A stretch of 64,000 bases of DNA from Nitrososphaerota archaeon (lineage in GTDB: Archaea; Thermoproteota; Nitrososphaeria; Nitrososphaerales; Nitrosopumilaceae). Shown piece by piece: positions 1-7,382 of the stretch. A program made the translations under genes and the position numbers. The notes under the pieces were generated by a model that worked only from the letters and a program-made list of their open reading frames with translations, made no database searches and had not been told where the DNA came from. Position 1 is the first letter of the stretch. Each line of letters starts with the position of its first letter. Location: NCBI GenBank assembly GCA_021325615.1, contig JAJPGU010000012.1, positions 99,543-163,542 of the forward strand. Reading direction: 5' to 3'.

Positions 1-184
1 ATCCATCAAGTGTTCCCTCGTTGAGTGGACCCTGTTCATGAGTGCAAACGTTACCTATGGCATAATAATTGTCTTTGATGTTGGCAAGACAGACTTGTTC
101 CTCACCAAGCTCAACTAGCTTCATCTGACCTTCCGCAAGATCCTTTCTTTCTGCAACCTTTGCAAAATTCGCGGTGGATACCAT
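1..184 (-). CDS. Rieske [2Fe-2S] ferredoxin, partial (3' end outside window)
   Basis: Reading the minus strand from ATG at 184 gives a protein whose first 61 residues match a small Rieske ferredoxin of the non-heme oxygenase electron-transfer type. The first cluster-binding motif CTHEQGPL, with the expected Cys and His, is visible, followed by NEGTLDG. The second motif (CPxHG) lies beyond the window start. It is the last readable gene of a leftward run with the USP gene, 3 bases away. An FAD-dependent ferredoxin reductase at 1788-3029 could be its electron donor; this is inference from proximity only. Confidence 0.85.
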   Translation of the reverse strand, partial: MVSTANFAKVAERKDLAEGQMKLVELGEEQVCLANIKDNYYAIGNVCTHEQGPLNEGTLDG

Positions 185-187
185 GAT

Positions 188-619
188 TTATTTCACTACC
201 AGTACAGGCATCTTGCATTTATGAAGAAGTGCGTTTGCAACACTTCCAAGAAAGATCTCTCTTGCAGTAGTGTGTCCGCGATGTCCTATCACCACTAGAT
301 CAAAGTTCTTCTTGTTTGCAAAGTCGGCTATATCCAGTGTGGCAACGCCAAAAATTATCTTGTCATTAAATTCCACGCCATTTTGAGCACAAACTTTTTT
401 TGCCTTTACCATGAACTTCTTTGCCTCTTTTGCAATCCTGTCTCTGTATGAGCTCTGTACTCCGATAAGGGGAATGGGGGGATAAATTGGAACACAGCAC
501 AGCCCGGTGATTGTGGCACCACATTGCCTTGCAATGTATACTGCTTCATCGAGGCCGGCAAAGGCCCTGTCAGAGCCGTCCAGCGGAACAAGTATCCTTG
601 AAATTTTATTTGCAACCAT
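188..619 (-). CDS. universal stress protein, UspA family
   Basis: A 143-residue single-domain Usp. It begins with the usual strand plus VPLDGS motif and ends with the ATP-binding signature G-x2-G-x9-G-S (GHRGH near residue 112, then LGSVAN) and the terminal MPVLVVK strand. This family binds ATP and is induced by stress; its exact partner is unknown. It is the second gene after a DUF488 gene (2 bases apart) and precedes the Rieske ferredoxin. It is one of three Usp paralogues here, with 11809-12246 and 28827-29258. Confidence 0.93.
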   Translation of the reverse strand: MVANKISRILVPLDGSDRAFAGLDEAVYIARQCGATITGLCCVPIYPPIPLIGVQSSYRDRIAKEAKKFMVKAKKVCAQNGVEFNDKIIFGVATLDIADFANKKNFDLVVIGHRGHTTAREIFLGSVANALLHKCKMPVLVVK

Positions 620-621
620 AC

Positions 622-966
622 CTACCGAACCGTCTCCATTATCTCTTTTAGTGCTACCGCATTATTATGTATATTGTCTTTTGCAGAATAAAGTAGCGTA
701 ATACTCTTCTTCTTTTTTTCCAAGCTTTTCAGCTCTTGTAATAATGCTCGCTTGTCCTTGAGTTCATCTGCATATCTTGATTTGAATCCTTGCCATTTTT
801 TTGGGTCATGGGAGAACCATTTTCTGAGATTATCACTTGGGGCAATCTCTTTTAGCCACAGGTCTACCCGGGCCCTTTCTTTTGATATTCCACGCGGCCA
901 CAACCTGTCAATCAATATTCTGTATCCATCCTCGTAATCTTCGTAGATGCGTTTTATCACTATCAA
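622..966 (-). CDS. DUF488 family protein, YeaO-like
   Basis: A 114-residue protein with the short DUF488/YeaO signature: a conserved RLWPRGISKE block near residue 22, a basic WFSHDP segment near 50, and a C-terminal LLYSAKD strand. The function of the family is not established. It heads the leftward DUF488-USP-Rieske run. The longer DUF488 proteins at 13212 and 32639 belong to a different branch that carries a CHR motif, absent here. Confidence 0.85.
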   Translation of the reverse strand: MIVIKRIYEDYEDGYRILIDRLWPRGISKERARVDLWLKEIAPSDNLRKWFSHDPKKWQGFKSRYADELKDKRALLQELKSLEKKKKSITLLYSAKDNIHNNAVALKEIMETVR

Positions 967-1032
967 ACATAATCACGGCAATTGAAATCAACCTCTACAC
1001 AATAATTAAGCATAATGCAAGGTTTGTATTAA

Positions 1033-1055
1033 TTTTCATGCAAGTGTGTGCAAAA
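1033..1055. promoter_or_regulatory. TGCA-type operator between divergent operons
   Basis: TTTTCATGCAAGTGTGTGCA contains TGCA-N6-TGCA, followed about 12 bases later by a TTTATC TATA-like box and the GTG start at 1088. The same half-sites recur upstream of Dps, ferredoxin and zinc-ribbon genes in this window. Because the site lies between the divergent genes starting at 966 and 1088 it could serve either one. Confidence 0.5.
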
Positions 1056-1087
1056 CTTTTTTTCGTTTATCTACGTAAGGTGTAACA

Positions 1088-1468
1088 GTGCCATTTGAAA
1101 GTAGTTTGATACCAAAGCTGGAAGAAATATCCGATCCAAGTATAAGGTATCTTGGAATAATCAATGAACAAGGGAGAATTCAAAAGATAAAGTCTGACCT
1201 TACACTACCAAAGGAAAAAGAAGATATGCTGGCCATGCAGATAAGGCTTATCCATTCCATGGCTGGGGACCTCAACGATGAGCTGGGTTTGGTGGATAAT
1301 ATTGTGACCCTCAGGGGCAATTCAAAGTTTATCTCTATACCGATATCAAAAGAGGTCATAACGTTAGTAACAGACAGAAAAACACCACATCATAACATAG
1401 TTAAAAAGATAAAAAAGAAAATTTCTAATTTTGAATTACAACGTGAGCCGCTAGTAATACAAGGTTAA
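1088..1468 (+). CDS. DUF6659-like thaumarchaeal protein
   Basis: A 126-residue protein, GTG start, of a small alpha/beta family with a conserved plan: an N-terminal helix, an IRYLGIINEQGR strand-turn near residue 17, a Gln/Leu-rich helix, an LGLVDNIV segment, and a late strand with an acidic residue (VTDRK). Three paralogues are in this window (29251, 42547, 44238). The fold resembles roadblock/profilin-like sensor modules, but this is impression only and no biochemical role is known to me. One base separates it from the HTH gene downstream, so they are probably co-transcribed. Confidence 0.7.
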   Translation: MPFESSLIPKLEEISDPSIRYLGIINEQGRIQKIKSDLTLPKEKEDMLAMQIRLIHSMAGDLNDELGLVDNIVTLRGNSKFISIPISKEVITLVTDRKTPHHNIVKKIKKKISNFELQREPLVIQG

Positions 1469-1469
1469 A

Positions 1470-1784
1470 ATGAGTCTGACTAAGAGTGAACATCTTACGG
1501 TTGCCGAGGAAATTAAGACATGTGAAAAACAAACTAGTCAGATGACAGAGATTCCAGGAGATGTGAAGTTTAGAATGATACTTTGTGCCATAATTGAAAA
1601 ACCAAGATCCGTCCGGGAGATCATGCTCATGACATGTATTCCAATCAGCACCGTGTACCACAGGATGAAAATTTTAGAATCTCATGATCTTGTTAGAAAA
1701 AACTTTCTCATAACAAAGGATGGAAAGAGATGCCATTATTACCAAAGTAAGATAAGTATCTACCCTGACATTGGGATGCGATAA
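1470..1784 (+). CDS. winged-helix transcriptional regulator (ArsR-like)
   Basis: A 104-residue protein. Residues 30-85 form a winged HTH: KFRMILCAI, then SVREIMLMTCIPISTVY as helix-turn-helix, and a basic wing with KDGKRCHYY. No metal-binding cysteine cluster typical of ArsR/SmtB is seen, so it may respond to a partner such as the DUF6659-like protein encoded immediately upstream. It is followed after three bases by the ferredoxin reductase gene, giving a three-gene operon (1088-3029). Confidence 0.8.
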   Translation: MSLTKSEHLTVAEEIKTCEKQTSQMTEIPGDVKFRMILCAIIEKPRSVREIMLMTCIPISTVYHRMKILESHDLVRKNFLITKDGKRCHYYQSKISIYPDIGMR

Positions 1785-1787
1785 AAA

Positions 1788-3029
1788 ATGCAAGTTATCG
1801 ACTATCTCATAATAGGGGGTGGACTTGCCGGTGGATATGCAGCTGAGACAGTTAGGTCAAATGACCCCTCAGGCAGTGTTACGATAATTACAAGTGAGAA
1901 TCACAGACCGTATGACAGAGTTCCCCTATCAAAGAATTATCTTCTTGGAAAGATGAAAAGAGATGTACTATATATCAAAAAAGCAGAATTTTACCAAGAA
2001 AAAAAGATCGAAATTCTGATAGGTCACAAGGTAGCATCAATTGATACTCTAAAGAGGGCAATTAGGCTTGATGATGGCCAGGAATTTGGATTCAAAAAAT
2101 TACTCCTTGCCACGGGCGGACAGGCACGGAGGCTTTCGATTCCGGGTTCGGAATTGAACGGTGTCTTTTATCTTCGCACCGTTGATGAAGCAGAGGCAAT
2201 TCAAAAGACCCTCGAAAGATCAAAAAACGCCGTAATTATAGGAGGCGGCTTTATCGGCTGCGAGCTTGCGTCAACATTTACAAAAAAGGGGATCAAATCC
2301 ACAATAATCGAGGTAGGGCCCAGGATTCTTGGTAGAGTCTTTGATGAAGATACTGCAATGTGGCTTGCTTCATTTCTTGAAAGCAAGGGCGTTAAGATAC
2401 TTACAAAGACAATACCAAGCAGACTTGCAGGAAACAATGGTACAGTACAGTATGTGGAGACTGAGACTGGCAACAAGATACCGACAGATTTTGTCTGTGT
2501 GGGGATTGGCATCTTGCCCAACGTCGAGCTTGCAAAGAATTCTGGACTGAGTACAGATAACGGCATAGTGGTAAACGAGTACTTGGAGACCAGCGTTTCA
2601 GGAATTTATGCTGCGGGCGATGTGGCCAGATTTTACAGCCCTGTCTTTGGAAGGCATCTGAGGCTTGAACACTATGATCTGACAATAAAACACGGCAAGA
2701 TTGCAGGAGAAAATATGTCAGGCAGTGTTAAACCATTTGATGATCTGCCGTACTTTTTTTCATTCATATTTGAACTTAGAATAGAGGTATATGGCGATAT
2801 GAGCAAGTACGACAAGATAGTTGTACGCGGAAGGACTGATGGCAAGGAAGGATTTGTCAAGTTCTACGCTGACGGCGGTGTGGTAAATGCAGTGATGCTT
2901 GTAAACAAAAAAGAAGATGTTGCTGTGATTAAAGATCTCATACTATCAAGAAAGAAATTCGACGATTTGAGTATCTTGGGTAACGAGTCCATAAAATTAA
3001 ACGAGCTTGTATTAGTAAAAAAATCTTAA
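1788..3029 (+). CDS. FAD-dependent ferredoxin/rubredoxin reductase-like oxidoreductase
   Basis: A 413-residue two-nucleotide-binding flavoprotein: FAD site IIGGGLAGGYAAE near residue 7, RPYDRVPLSK near 44, NAD site IIGGGFIGCELA near 151, and the FAD-contacting motif IYAAGDV near 273. It lacks the redox-active CxxC of thioredoxin or lipoamide reductases. It therefore fits the NADH:ferredoxin/rubredoxin reductase (AIF-like) group, which passes electrons to a small [2Fe-2S] protein or rubredoxin. The Rieske ferredoxin at the window start is the closest candidate partner. It is the third gene of the operon beginning at 1088. Confidence 0.88.
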   Translation: MQVIDYLIIGGGLAGGYAAETVRSNDPSGSVTIITSENHRPYDRVPLSKNYLLGKMKRDVLYIKKAEFYQEKKIEILIGHKVASIDTLKRAIRLDDGQEFGFKKLLLATGGQARRLSIPGSELNGVFYLRTVDEAEAIQKTLERSKNAVIIGGGFIGCELASTFTKKGIKSTIIEVGPRILGRVFDEDTAMWLASFLESKGVKILTKTIPSRLAGNNGTVQYVETETGNKIPTDFVCVGIGILPNVELAKNSGLSTDNGIVVNEYLETSVSGIYAAGDVARFYSPVFGRHLRLEHYDLTIKHGKIAGENMSGSVKPFDDLPYFFSFIFELRIEVYGDMSKYDKIVVRGRTDGKEGFVKFYADGGVVNAVMLVNKKEDVAVIKDLILSRKKFDDLSILGNESIKLNELVLVKKS

Positions 3030-3036
3030 AAAAACT

Positions 3037-3555
3037 TTAAGACTGGCGGTCTTCGAGGAATGCTCGCAGCATCCAGGCCATCTTCTCGTGCTTTTCCATG
3101 AGGTCTGTAAGAAAGTTGTTTGTGCCCATGTCGGAATGTTTTGAGGCGCATGTCTCAAGGTCCACTCTCAAGGTGCGAATTATTGACTCGTGTCCTTCCA
3201 GCAGACTCGATATCATTCCAGCTGCTTGAGGATACTTGCGGGGATCCTCCTTTAATCGACCATTTTGTACAAATTCTTCAAGGGTGGCAATGGTGTCACC
3301 GCCAAGTGATTGCACGCGCTCCGCAACATCGTCTATTATATCATCAAGTTGCTCATACTGTGCCTCAAAGAACTTGTGGAGATCATTGAATTGCATGCCT
3401 TTAACGTTCCAGTGATACTTTCTTGTCTTGGTATAAAGCACATATTCGTCTGCCAACAGCGCATTAAGTATCTGAACTACTCCGTCGCGCTGCTCTTGTG
3501 ATAGTCCAATACGTGGTGTGATCTGGCTTTTTTCTGTAACTGGTTCTAGGGTCAT
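3037..3555 (-). CDS. dps: Dps-family DNA-binding ferritin
   Basis: Four-helix ferritin-like protein, 172 residues from ATG 3555. The Dps signature is clear: KYHWNVKGMQFNDLH (ferroxidase His), then FEAQYEQLDDIIDDVAERV with the acidic ligands, and HSDMGTNNFLTDLMEKHEK in the last helix. Dps oxidises Fe(II) with peroxide, stores iron and shields DNA. The frame opens further to ATG 3639, but a TATA box (CATAAATAAT) lies 27 bases before 3555, inside that extension, so the shorter start is chosen and the transcript is probably leaderless. It converges with the reductase gene. Confidence 0.93.
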   Translation of the reverse strand: MTLEPVTEKSQITPRIGLSQEQRDGVVQILNALLADEYVLYTKTRKYHWNVKGMQFNDLHKFFEAQYEQLDDIIDDVAERVQSLGGDTIATLEEFVQNGRLKEDPRKYPQAAGMISSLLEGHESIIRTLRVDLETCASKHSDMGTNNFLTDLMEKHEKMAWMLRAFLEDRQS

Positions 3556-3576
3556 TGGATAATAATTGGAGAGGAA

Positions 3577-3628
3577 ATTATTTATGTAATGTGCAAGAGG
3601 TATCTTAAAATTCATGCAGTTATTTGCA
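3577..3628 (-). promoter_or_regulatory. dps promoter with TGCA half-sites
   Basis: On the minus strand: TGCA-N6-TGCA (3628-3615), then CTTGCACATTA, then the TATA box CATAAATAAT (3586-3577). The stretch TTGCACATTnCATAAATAAT is shared almost base for base with the promoter at 11551-11570. The start codon at 3555 is about 27 bases from the TATA centre. Confidence 0.7.
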
Positions 3629-3767
3629 GTTTTTGCCATGTTTTTTATTCGATGTGTGTTTTAGCTGCCGTGTAGTGATATCAGATTATTGATATCGTTT
3701 TTAAAAAATTAGTCGAGCGTAGATAAAGGATTGAAAAACTAAAATTTATTTTCTTGTTATTACCCTC

Positions 3768-3911
3768 ATGCAATCTGATTTTTACAAAAAGATTCAACAC
3801 GATACCGATAGCTTCTCACTACATATTGATTCAATGACAGATGAGGACATATCAAAAATAAGGGCTGCTACAGGTTATCAAAACGAACAAGTCAATAGTG
3901 GCCCTTGTTAG
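3768..3911 (+). CDS. small protein, 47 residues, unknown
   Basis: ATG at 3768 to TAG at 3911 encodes a 47-residue acidic, soluble peptide ending in NSGPC. No family recognised. It sits alone between dps and the RHH gene, with AT-rich DNA (TTTATTTTCTTG) upstream that could be a TATA box. Coding status rests only on an intact frame and a plausible promoter. Confidence 0.35.
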   Translation: MQSDFYKKIQHDTDSFSLHIDSMTDEDISKIRAATGYQNEQVNSGPC

Positions 3912-3954
3912 CTCATGAAAGTTCAACATGGTATTTCTTGTCTTTAGTATTCGG

Positions 3955-4503
3955 TTACTCTTTGAGTTTCAATTCAAAGACCACAGCATTGTTAGTAGAC
4001 ATGATTCTGGGATTTCCCCTAACAAACTCTTTGAACATCAATGAAAAACCACTCTCAAAGTACAGGGACCATTTTCTTCCCATTTGATGCTGTATTGTAT
4101 AAACGTGCTTGTTTCCATCTTTTTTGTGTTCGTATGGGAAACCTGAGACCGAGAGCCAGGAATCAAGAGTTGAGAGCTGTTCTTCAAAACTGTATTTGCC
4201 CCTCATGGAAATAATAGTACCTTTCATTACGTTCTCTACAACATATCTTGCAATATCTTCTATCATCTTATCGGGGATAGAATCCATCATCTTCACAAGC
4301 AGCTGCTTTGGAAGATATATCAGTTGAGCTTGAATTGCACGACTGTGAAAATCCACATGATCCTTGAAAATACGGTTGCCAAGGATGGACAGATTGACTC
4401 TTTTTTGTCCAGCTTCTTCAAGCAATTTTGTTAATGTTTCGTTATCAATTCTGAGTGTAACCGTTTTCTTGGAATTATGTTTTTTGCCATGGTCAGTAAC
4501 CAT
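3955..4503 (-). CDS. RHH-domain protein with conserved C-terminal domain (paralogue 1)
   Basis: 182 residues. The N-terminus (KTVTLRIDNETL, then a helix pair to about residue 50) looks like a ribbon-helix-helix DNA-binding domain. The rest is a domain shared with 4665-5189 and 29753-30301: a long linker helix, a segment around a GKY/GRH motif preceding SFEEQLSTLDSWL, and a C-terminal block with H-x-M-G-x-x-W-S-L-Y-F. The C-terminal domain is not one I recognise; a ligand- or partner-sensing role is inference. It is divergent from the second RHH gene, with palindromic operator-like sequences between them. Confidence 0.65.
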   Translation of the reverse strand: MVTDHGKKHNSKKTVTLRIDNETLTKLLEEAGQKRVNLSILGNRIFKDHVDFHSRAIQAQLIYLPKQLLVKMMDSIPDKMIEDIARYVVENVMKGTIISMRGKYSFEEQLSTLDSWLSVSGFPYEHKKDGNKHVYTIQHQMGRKWSLYFESGFSLMFKEFVRGNPRIMSTNNAVVFELKLKE

Positions 4504-4574
4504 TTTAAATTATACTCATCAGAATTATTTTTGTTTTATCATTTCACATGTAATCTTCATTTACAGATATCATC

Positions 4575-4604
4575 ATGCAAATAATTGCATTAAATCTCTT
4601 GCAA
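4575..4604. promoter_or_regulatory. palindromic operator between two RHH genes
   Basis: ATGCAAATAATTGCAT is a perfect 6+4+6 palindrome (4575-4590), followed by TTGCAA (4599-4604). It lies in the intergenic region between divergent RHH genes starting at 4503 and 4665. RHH proteins typically bind such short inverted repeats in their own promoters, so autoregulation is plausible but untested. Confidence 0.55.
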
Positions 4605-4664
4605 CTATCGATCTATGTTACATTATTATAACAAGATGGGATACACATCTGAAAGGAATAAGCA

Positions 4665-5189
4665 ATGAAAAACTCTAAAACGGTTTCCTTCAGAGTTCCA
4701 GAAAATGTGATATCAGAAATTGAGAAGGAGGCCAAATCAAATATGATCTCAACCAATGTCTTGATTAACCAGATTCTTCACGACTATGTCGAGTTCTACA
4801 GGCACAGGAAGAGGATGAGGTTGCTTCCTACACCGGAGGATTCCATAAAACATGTTTTAGAAAAAATTACAGATTCTGAGATAAAAGAGTTGACAGATAT
4901 TTCTTTTAATAGCATCAGAGATTGGGCGCTTGTTTCAAAGATGAGGTTTGATTTGGGCGCCTGCCTCGATGCCATAGAACAGTACTGCAGGATAGGAGAA
5001 ATTGGTTTTGAATATTCCACTGTTGGAGGGTCTTATTCCTTTGTCATAAGGCACGAGTTGGGTAAGATATTTTCACTTTTCATCAGCGGATTGATTGAAA
5101 AAATCTTCTGGGAGTTAAAAAAGGTAAAAACAGATTCGGAGATTACTCCAACAACTGTATTGATAAAGACTCGTTCAAGAATAGACTAG
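4665..5189 (+). CDS. RHH-domain protein with conserved C-terminal domain (paralogue 2)
   Basis: 174 residues. KTVSFRVPENVISEI at residues 5-19 is a typical RHH strand and first helix, followed by STNVLINQILHDYVEFY. The C-terminal domain contains the shared motif H-E-L-G-K-I-F-S-L-F-I near residue 133, equivalent to H-x-M-G-x-x-W-S-L-Y-F in the paralogues. AAAGGAAT precedes the ATG and could be a Shine-Dalgarno. Predicted DNA-binding regulator; target unknown, with the palindrome at 4575-4590 as the nearest candidate site. Confidence 0.65.
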   Translation: MKNSKTVSFRVPENVISEIEKEAKSNMISTNVLINQILHDYVEFYRHRKRMRLLPTPEDSIKHVLEKITDSEIKELTDISFNSIRDWALVSKMRFDLGACLDAIEQYCRIGEIGFEYSTVGGSYSFVIRHELGKIFSLFISGLIEKIFWELKKVKTDSEITPTTVLIKTRSRID

Positions 5190-5195
5190 GTACAA

Positions 5196-5306
5196 TCATT
5201 CCCAGTTGTCCAGATATTTTAGGCAATAAGAGCATATTGGAAAGCCAGTGTTCTCTTCATATTCTGTCTTGCATCTTTTGCATATCTTCTTGGTTTTTTG
5301 ACTCAT
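5196..5306 (-). CDS. 36-residue zinc-ribbon microprotein
   Basis: ATG at 5306 overlaps the stop of the ferredoxin gene (ATGA), implying translational coupling. The 36-residue product has CKRC near residue 9 and CSYC near 25, a treble-clef or ribbon-like Cys4 set, and ends LDNWE. A close copy is at 30553-30660 (CKRCKTEYEE...C-x2-C...YLDNWE). Conservation of two copies argues that this very short gene is real. Function unknown. Confidence 0.7.
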   Translation of the reverse strand: MSQKTKKICKRCKTEYEENTGFPICSYCLKYLDNWE

Positions 5307-5803
5307 TTTCCAAATGACAATTTTGCATTTTCATGGAACTGTGTGTTTGACTGCTCTACCTTGATTGCAGTTACCGGGCAGACTGTCACACAAGCCATGC
5401 ACCAGATGCAGTCCTTTTCCCTTATTGGGTCTGACTTGTCGGTGTAGTCTTTTCGTCCCTCCTTTGCGTGCGATTCACCATTTCCTGGACTGGTAGTATT
5501 TGGTACATCCTTGGCAGGAACATCGACCGCAGTCCTGTACCATTCATAAACCTGGACTGGGCAGACCTCGATGCATCCCCCGTCTGCTATGCAGACATCC
5601 CAGTCAACAGAAACAAATGTTCCATGGACTCCAAGTGGTACTATCTCTTCATCACGAGCAGCATAAGCATTCTTTACATTCTCATCGTCTGATGCGTCAG
5701 CAAGTCTGCCCGGTCCCCAGACAAAGTGAAAATAATCTGGATTTGCATGCCTGTGTATGCCGGTTACTTTGTGATTTTTAGGAAAATCTGGATCTATTGG
5801 CAT
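5303..5803 (-). CDS. zinc-containing dicluster ferredoxin
   Basis: 166 residues from ATG 5803. The N-terminal extension has the His-rich GIHRHANPDYFHFVWGPG segment, where zinc-type ferredoxins of archaea bind Zn. Cluster I motif is CIADGGCIEVCP, with Asp in place of the second Cys as in 3Fe-4S or labile sites; cluster II is CIWCMACVTVCP. The frame extends 12 codons further, but the paralogue at 28324-28827 starts at the equivalent MPIDPDFPKNHKV and a 34-residue gene ends just upstream, so 5803 is preferred. It is a soluble electron carrier for oxidoreductases; partner unknown. Confidence 0.92.
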   Translation of the reverse strand: MPIDPDFPKNHKVTGIHRHANPDYFHFVWGPGRLADASDDENVKNAYAARDEEIVPLGVHGTFVSVDWDVCIADGGCIEVCPVQVYEWYRTAVDVPAKDVPNTTSPGNGESHAKEGRKDYTDKSDPIREKDCIWCMACVTVCPVTAIKVEQSNTQFHENAKLSFGK

Positions 5804-5805
5804 TT

Positions 5806-5910
5806 TCATCCACCAAATTTTTTGTGGCAGATCGCACATTCCCAGTGGTCTTTTATAACTATCCCCCTGTGTTCATGTTGTAAGTCTTCTTTGAATATTT
5901 TCTTCAACAT
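5806..5910 (-). CDS. 34-residue zinc-finger-like microprotein heading the ferredoxin operon
   Basis: ATG 5910 to TGA 5806 encodes a 34-residue basic peptide with W-E-C-A-I-C-H-K-K, a CxxCH motif that could bind Zn with nearby His. The stop is two bases before the ferredoxin start, and the ATG lies about 38 bases after the TATA box at 5953-5944, so it fits as first gene of a 5806-5196 three-gene operon. No homologue recognised; a regulatory leader peptide is an alternative. Confidence 0.45.
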   Translation of the reverse strand: MLKKIFKEDLQHEHRGIVIKDHWECAICHKKFGG

Positions 5911-5943
5911 CTCAGTTGCACAAGAAACTAATTTCGTCATCGA

Positions 5944-5992
5944 ATTATTTATGGTGTGTGCAACATGTGCATTTGATTGCATGAAATTTCAA
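5944..5992 (-). promoter_or_regulatory. conserved TGCA promoter of the ferredoxin operon
   Basis: Read on the minus strand: TGAAATTTCATGCAATC, AAATGCAC, then TGTTGCACA and the TATA box CATAAATAAT (5953-5944). It matches the + strand sequence 11523-11570 with only about five mismatches over 48 bases, including both TGCA half-sites (N15 apart) and the TATA box. Such identity outside genes points to a common regulator or recent duplication. Confidence 0.75.
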
Positions 5993-6037
5993 CATCATAT
6001 TCAAAAGGGCGAATTTATTACATTGATCAAGATTTCG

Positions 6038-6661
6038 ATGATGTACACAAAGACAAAAGAAGAAAAAAATGGCAATTATCCAAGTGGTACTCAACCTACA
6101 AAAAGAGATGTTTGTTCGATTTGTGGAACGGATATTGTTAATGATGACAAAAACTGTCCAATATGTTTTGATGAACAGTTTAACAAACTGAAGAATGCTT
6201 ACAGCAAAAACATCAACAGTCTGACTGCACTATACAAGGACCTATTCAAGTTTTGTCTTGATTTGTCCGATGAGTATGCAAAATCGATGCACGGTGCAAT
6301 CAACGGATTCTTAGAATTGCAGAGAAAGGTAGAACCTCTCAATCCATCCTGGCATTATGTTTCAATGTCATATCAGGCTCTATGGAACGGATTTTTTGCA
6401 GAAACAATTCAGAATACAGACGTAACATGTGCCAATCTTGCCCAGATCTATAAAACCACTCTTTCAATCACATCAAATTTTGGCGATGCTACTGCGAATA
6501 ATGCAGGCATGCTGTGGGACTTGTACCAATCTATATTTCAGATCAGGCAAAAGCATGGTCTTTCAGAGGAGGACATGAATCTTGTTCAAACAATCTCAAA
6601 TGTCAATAAATTGTATGAGTCGTACGACAGGGACAGACAAAAGGGTGTTAACAGGAAATGA
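6038..6661 (+). CDS. Cys4 zinc-ribbon protein with helical C-terminal domain
   Basis: About 207 residues from tandem ATGs (6038/6041). Residues 25-45 hold CSICG and CPICF, a Cys4 knuckle pair; the remainder is predominantly helical with no recognised family. The open frame extends upstream to 5726, but a TATA-like CGAATTTATTAC (about 6010-6020) lies 25 bases before 6038 and the extension overlaps the opposing promoter, so the short form is chosen. ATGA overlap with the C2H2 gene downstream indicates an operon of three. Confidence 0.6.
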   Translation: MMYTKTKEEKNGNYPSGTQPTKRDVCSICGTDIVNDDKNCPICFDEQFNKLKNAYSKNINSLTALYKDLFKFCLDLSDEYAKSMHGAINGFLELQRKVEPLNPSWHYVSMSYQALWNGFFAETIQNTDVTCANLAQIYKTTLSITSNFGDATANNAGMLWDLYQSIFQIRQKHGLSEEDMNLVQTISNVNKLYESYDRDRQKGVNRK

Positions 6662-6945
6662 GACTAGGAAAGAAATTTTCTTGTGACCAATGCAAGGACA
6701 AGTTTGGGAGCTATCTGGAATTAATCAATCATGCACGCCATAAACATCACCATCCAATTGTAAGATGTGATGAATGTGGACAGGAATTTATTCATGAGGC
6801 AGACAGGCTACACCATGTAAGAAAAGAACATGAGCAGAAAATGGCAAAGCGTATTCACAAATATGAACACAGGCATGAGATCAAAAATCCGACGCCGCAG
6901 GACGAGGTTGACGCACATACACGTAATTTCGGCGACAATTTTTGA
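6658..6945 (+). CDS. C2H2 zinc-finger protein
   Basis: A 95-residue protein with two adjacent C2H2 fingers: FSCDQCKDKFGSY...HARHKHH near residues 7-30 and VRCDECGQEFIHEADRLHH near 34-58, then a basic tail. C2H2 fingers occur in thaumarchaeal small proteins and bind nucleic acid or protein. It overlaps the upstream gene by ATGA and the hemerythrin-like gene by TTGA, so all three are likely translated as a coupled unit. Confidence 0.8.
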   Translation: MRLGKKFSCDQCKDKFGSYLELINHARHKHHHPIVRCDECGQEFIHEADRLHHVRKEHEQKMAKRIHKYEHRHEIKNPTPQDEVDAHTRNFGDNF

Positions 6946-7382
6946 ACGATAATTTTCATACTGTTCACAGAATTAACTTTGATGAGCCGATTGTAGAGAT
7001 GGTAGCAAGATTGGAAAGGGAGCACCAAGATTTTAGGTCAAAACCTGAAACATCGTTGAGTATGCTGGTCTACAACCGGGATGGTTCTATCCGGATACTA
7101 GATGAGCTTGGTGAGAAGATCATCCAGCACGCAGTAGAGGAGGAAGCAAGACTGATGAGGATAATCATGGAGAAGGCAAGGTCAGACTCTGAGAGATCCA
7201 TTCATGTTATGCAAGAGCACAACCATGTAGTTACTTTTATCAAAAATACTCTGCCTCAATTGCGTTTGGTGCCAGAAGATAAGGCAAGGGAGCAGATAAC
7301 CCAATTTGCTGATGCCCTAAAAGAGCACTTTTCGGAAGAGGAAGTGATAGTCTTTCCACTTGTGCGCAAGATTGCAACCTAA
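6942..7382 (+). CDS. hemerythrin-like (HHE) cation-binding protein
   Basis: A 146-residue helical protein with the hemerythrin ligand pattern: EREHQDF near 28, IIQHAVEEEARL near 67, MQEHNHVV near 93, and KEHFSEEEVIVFP near 127. Such proteins bind a di-iron centre and handle O2, NO or iron. It starts with TTG overlapping the TGA of the zinc-finger gene. A second hemerythrin-domain protein is at 25919. Confidence 0.8.
   Translation: MNDNFHTVHRINFDEPIVEMVARLEREHQDFRSKPETSLSMLVYNRDGSIRILDELGEKIIQHAVEEEARLMRIIMEKARSDSERSIHVMQEHNHVVTFIKNTLPQLRLVPEDKAREQITQFADALKEHFSEEEVIVFPLVRKIAT

Noticed and set aside
5726..6037. N-terminal extension of the zinc-ribbon protein at 6038
   Set aside because: Would read across the opposing ferredoxin promoter and microgene; a TATA box lies 25 bases before 6038.
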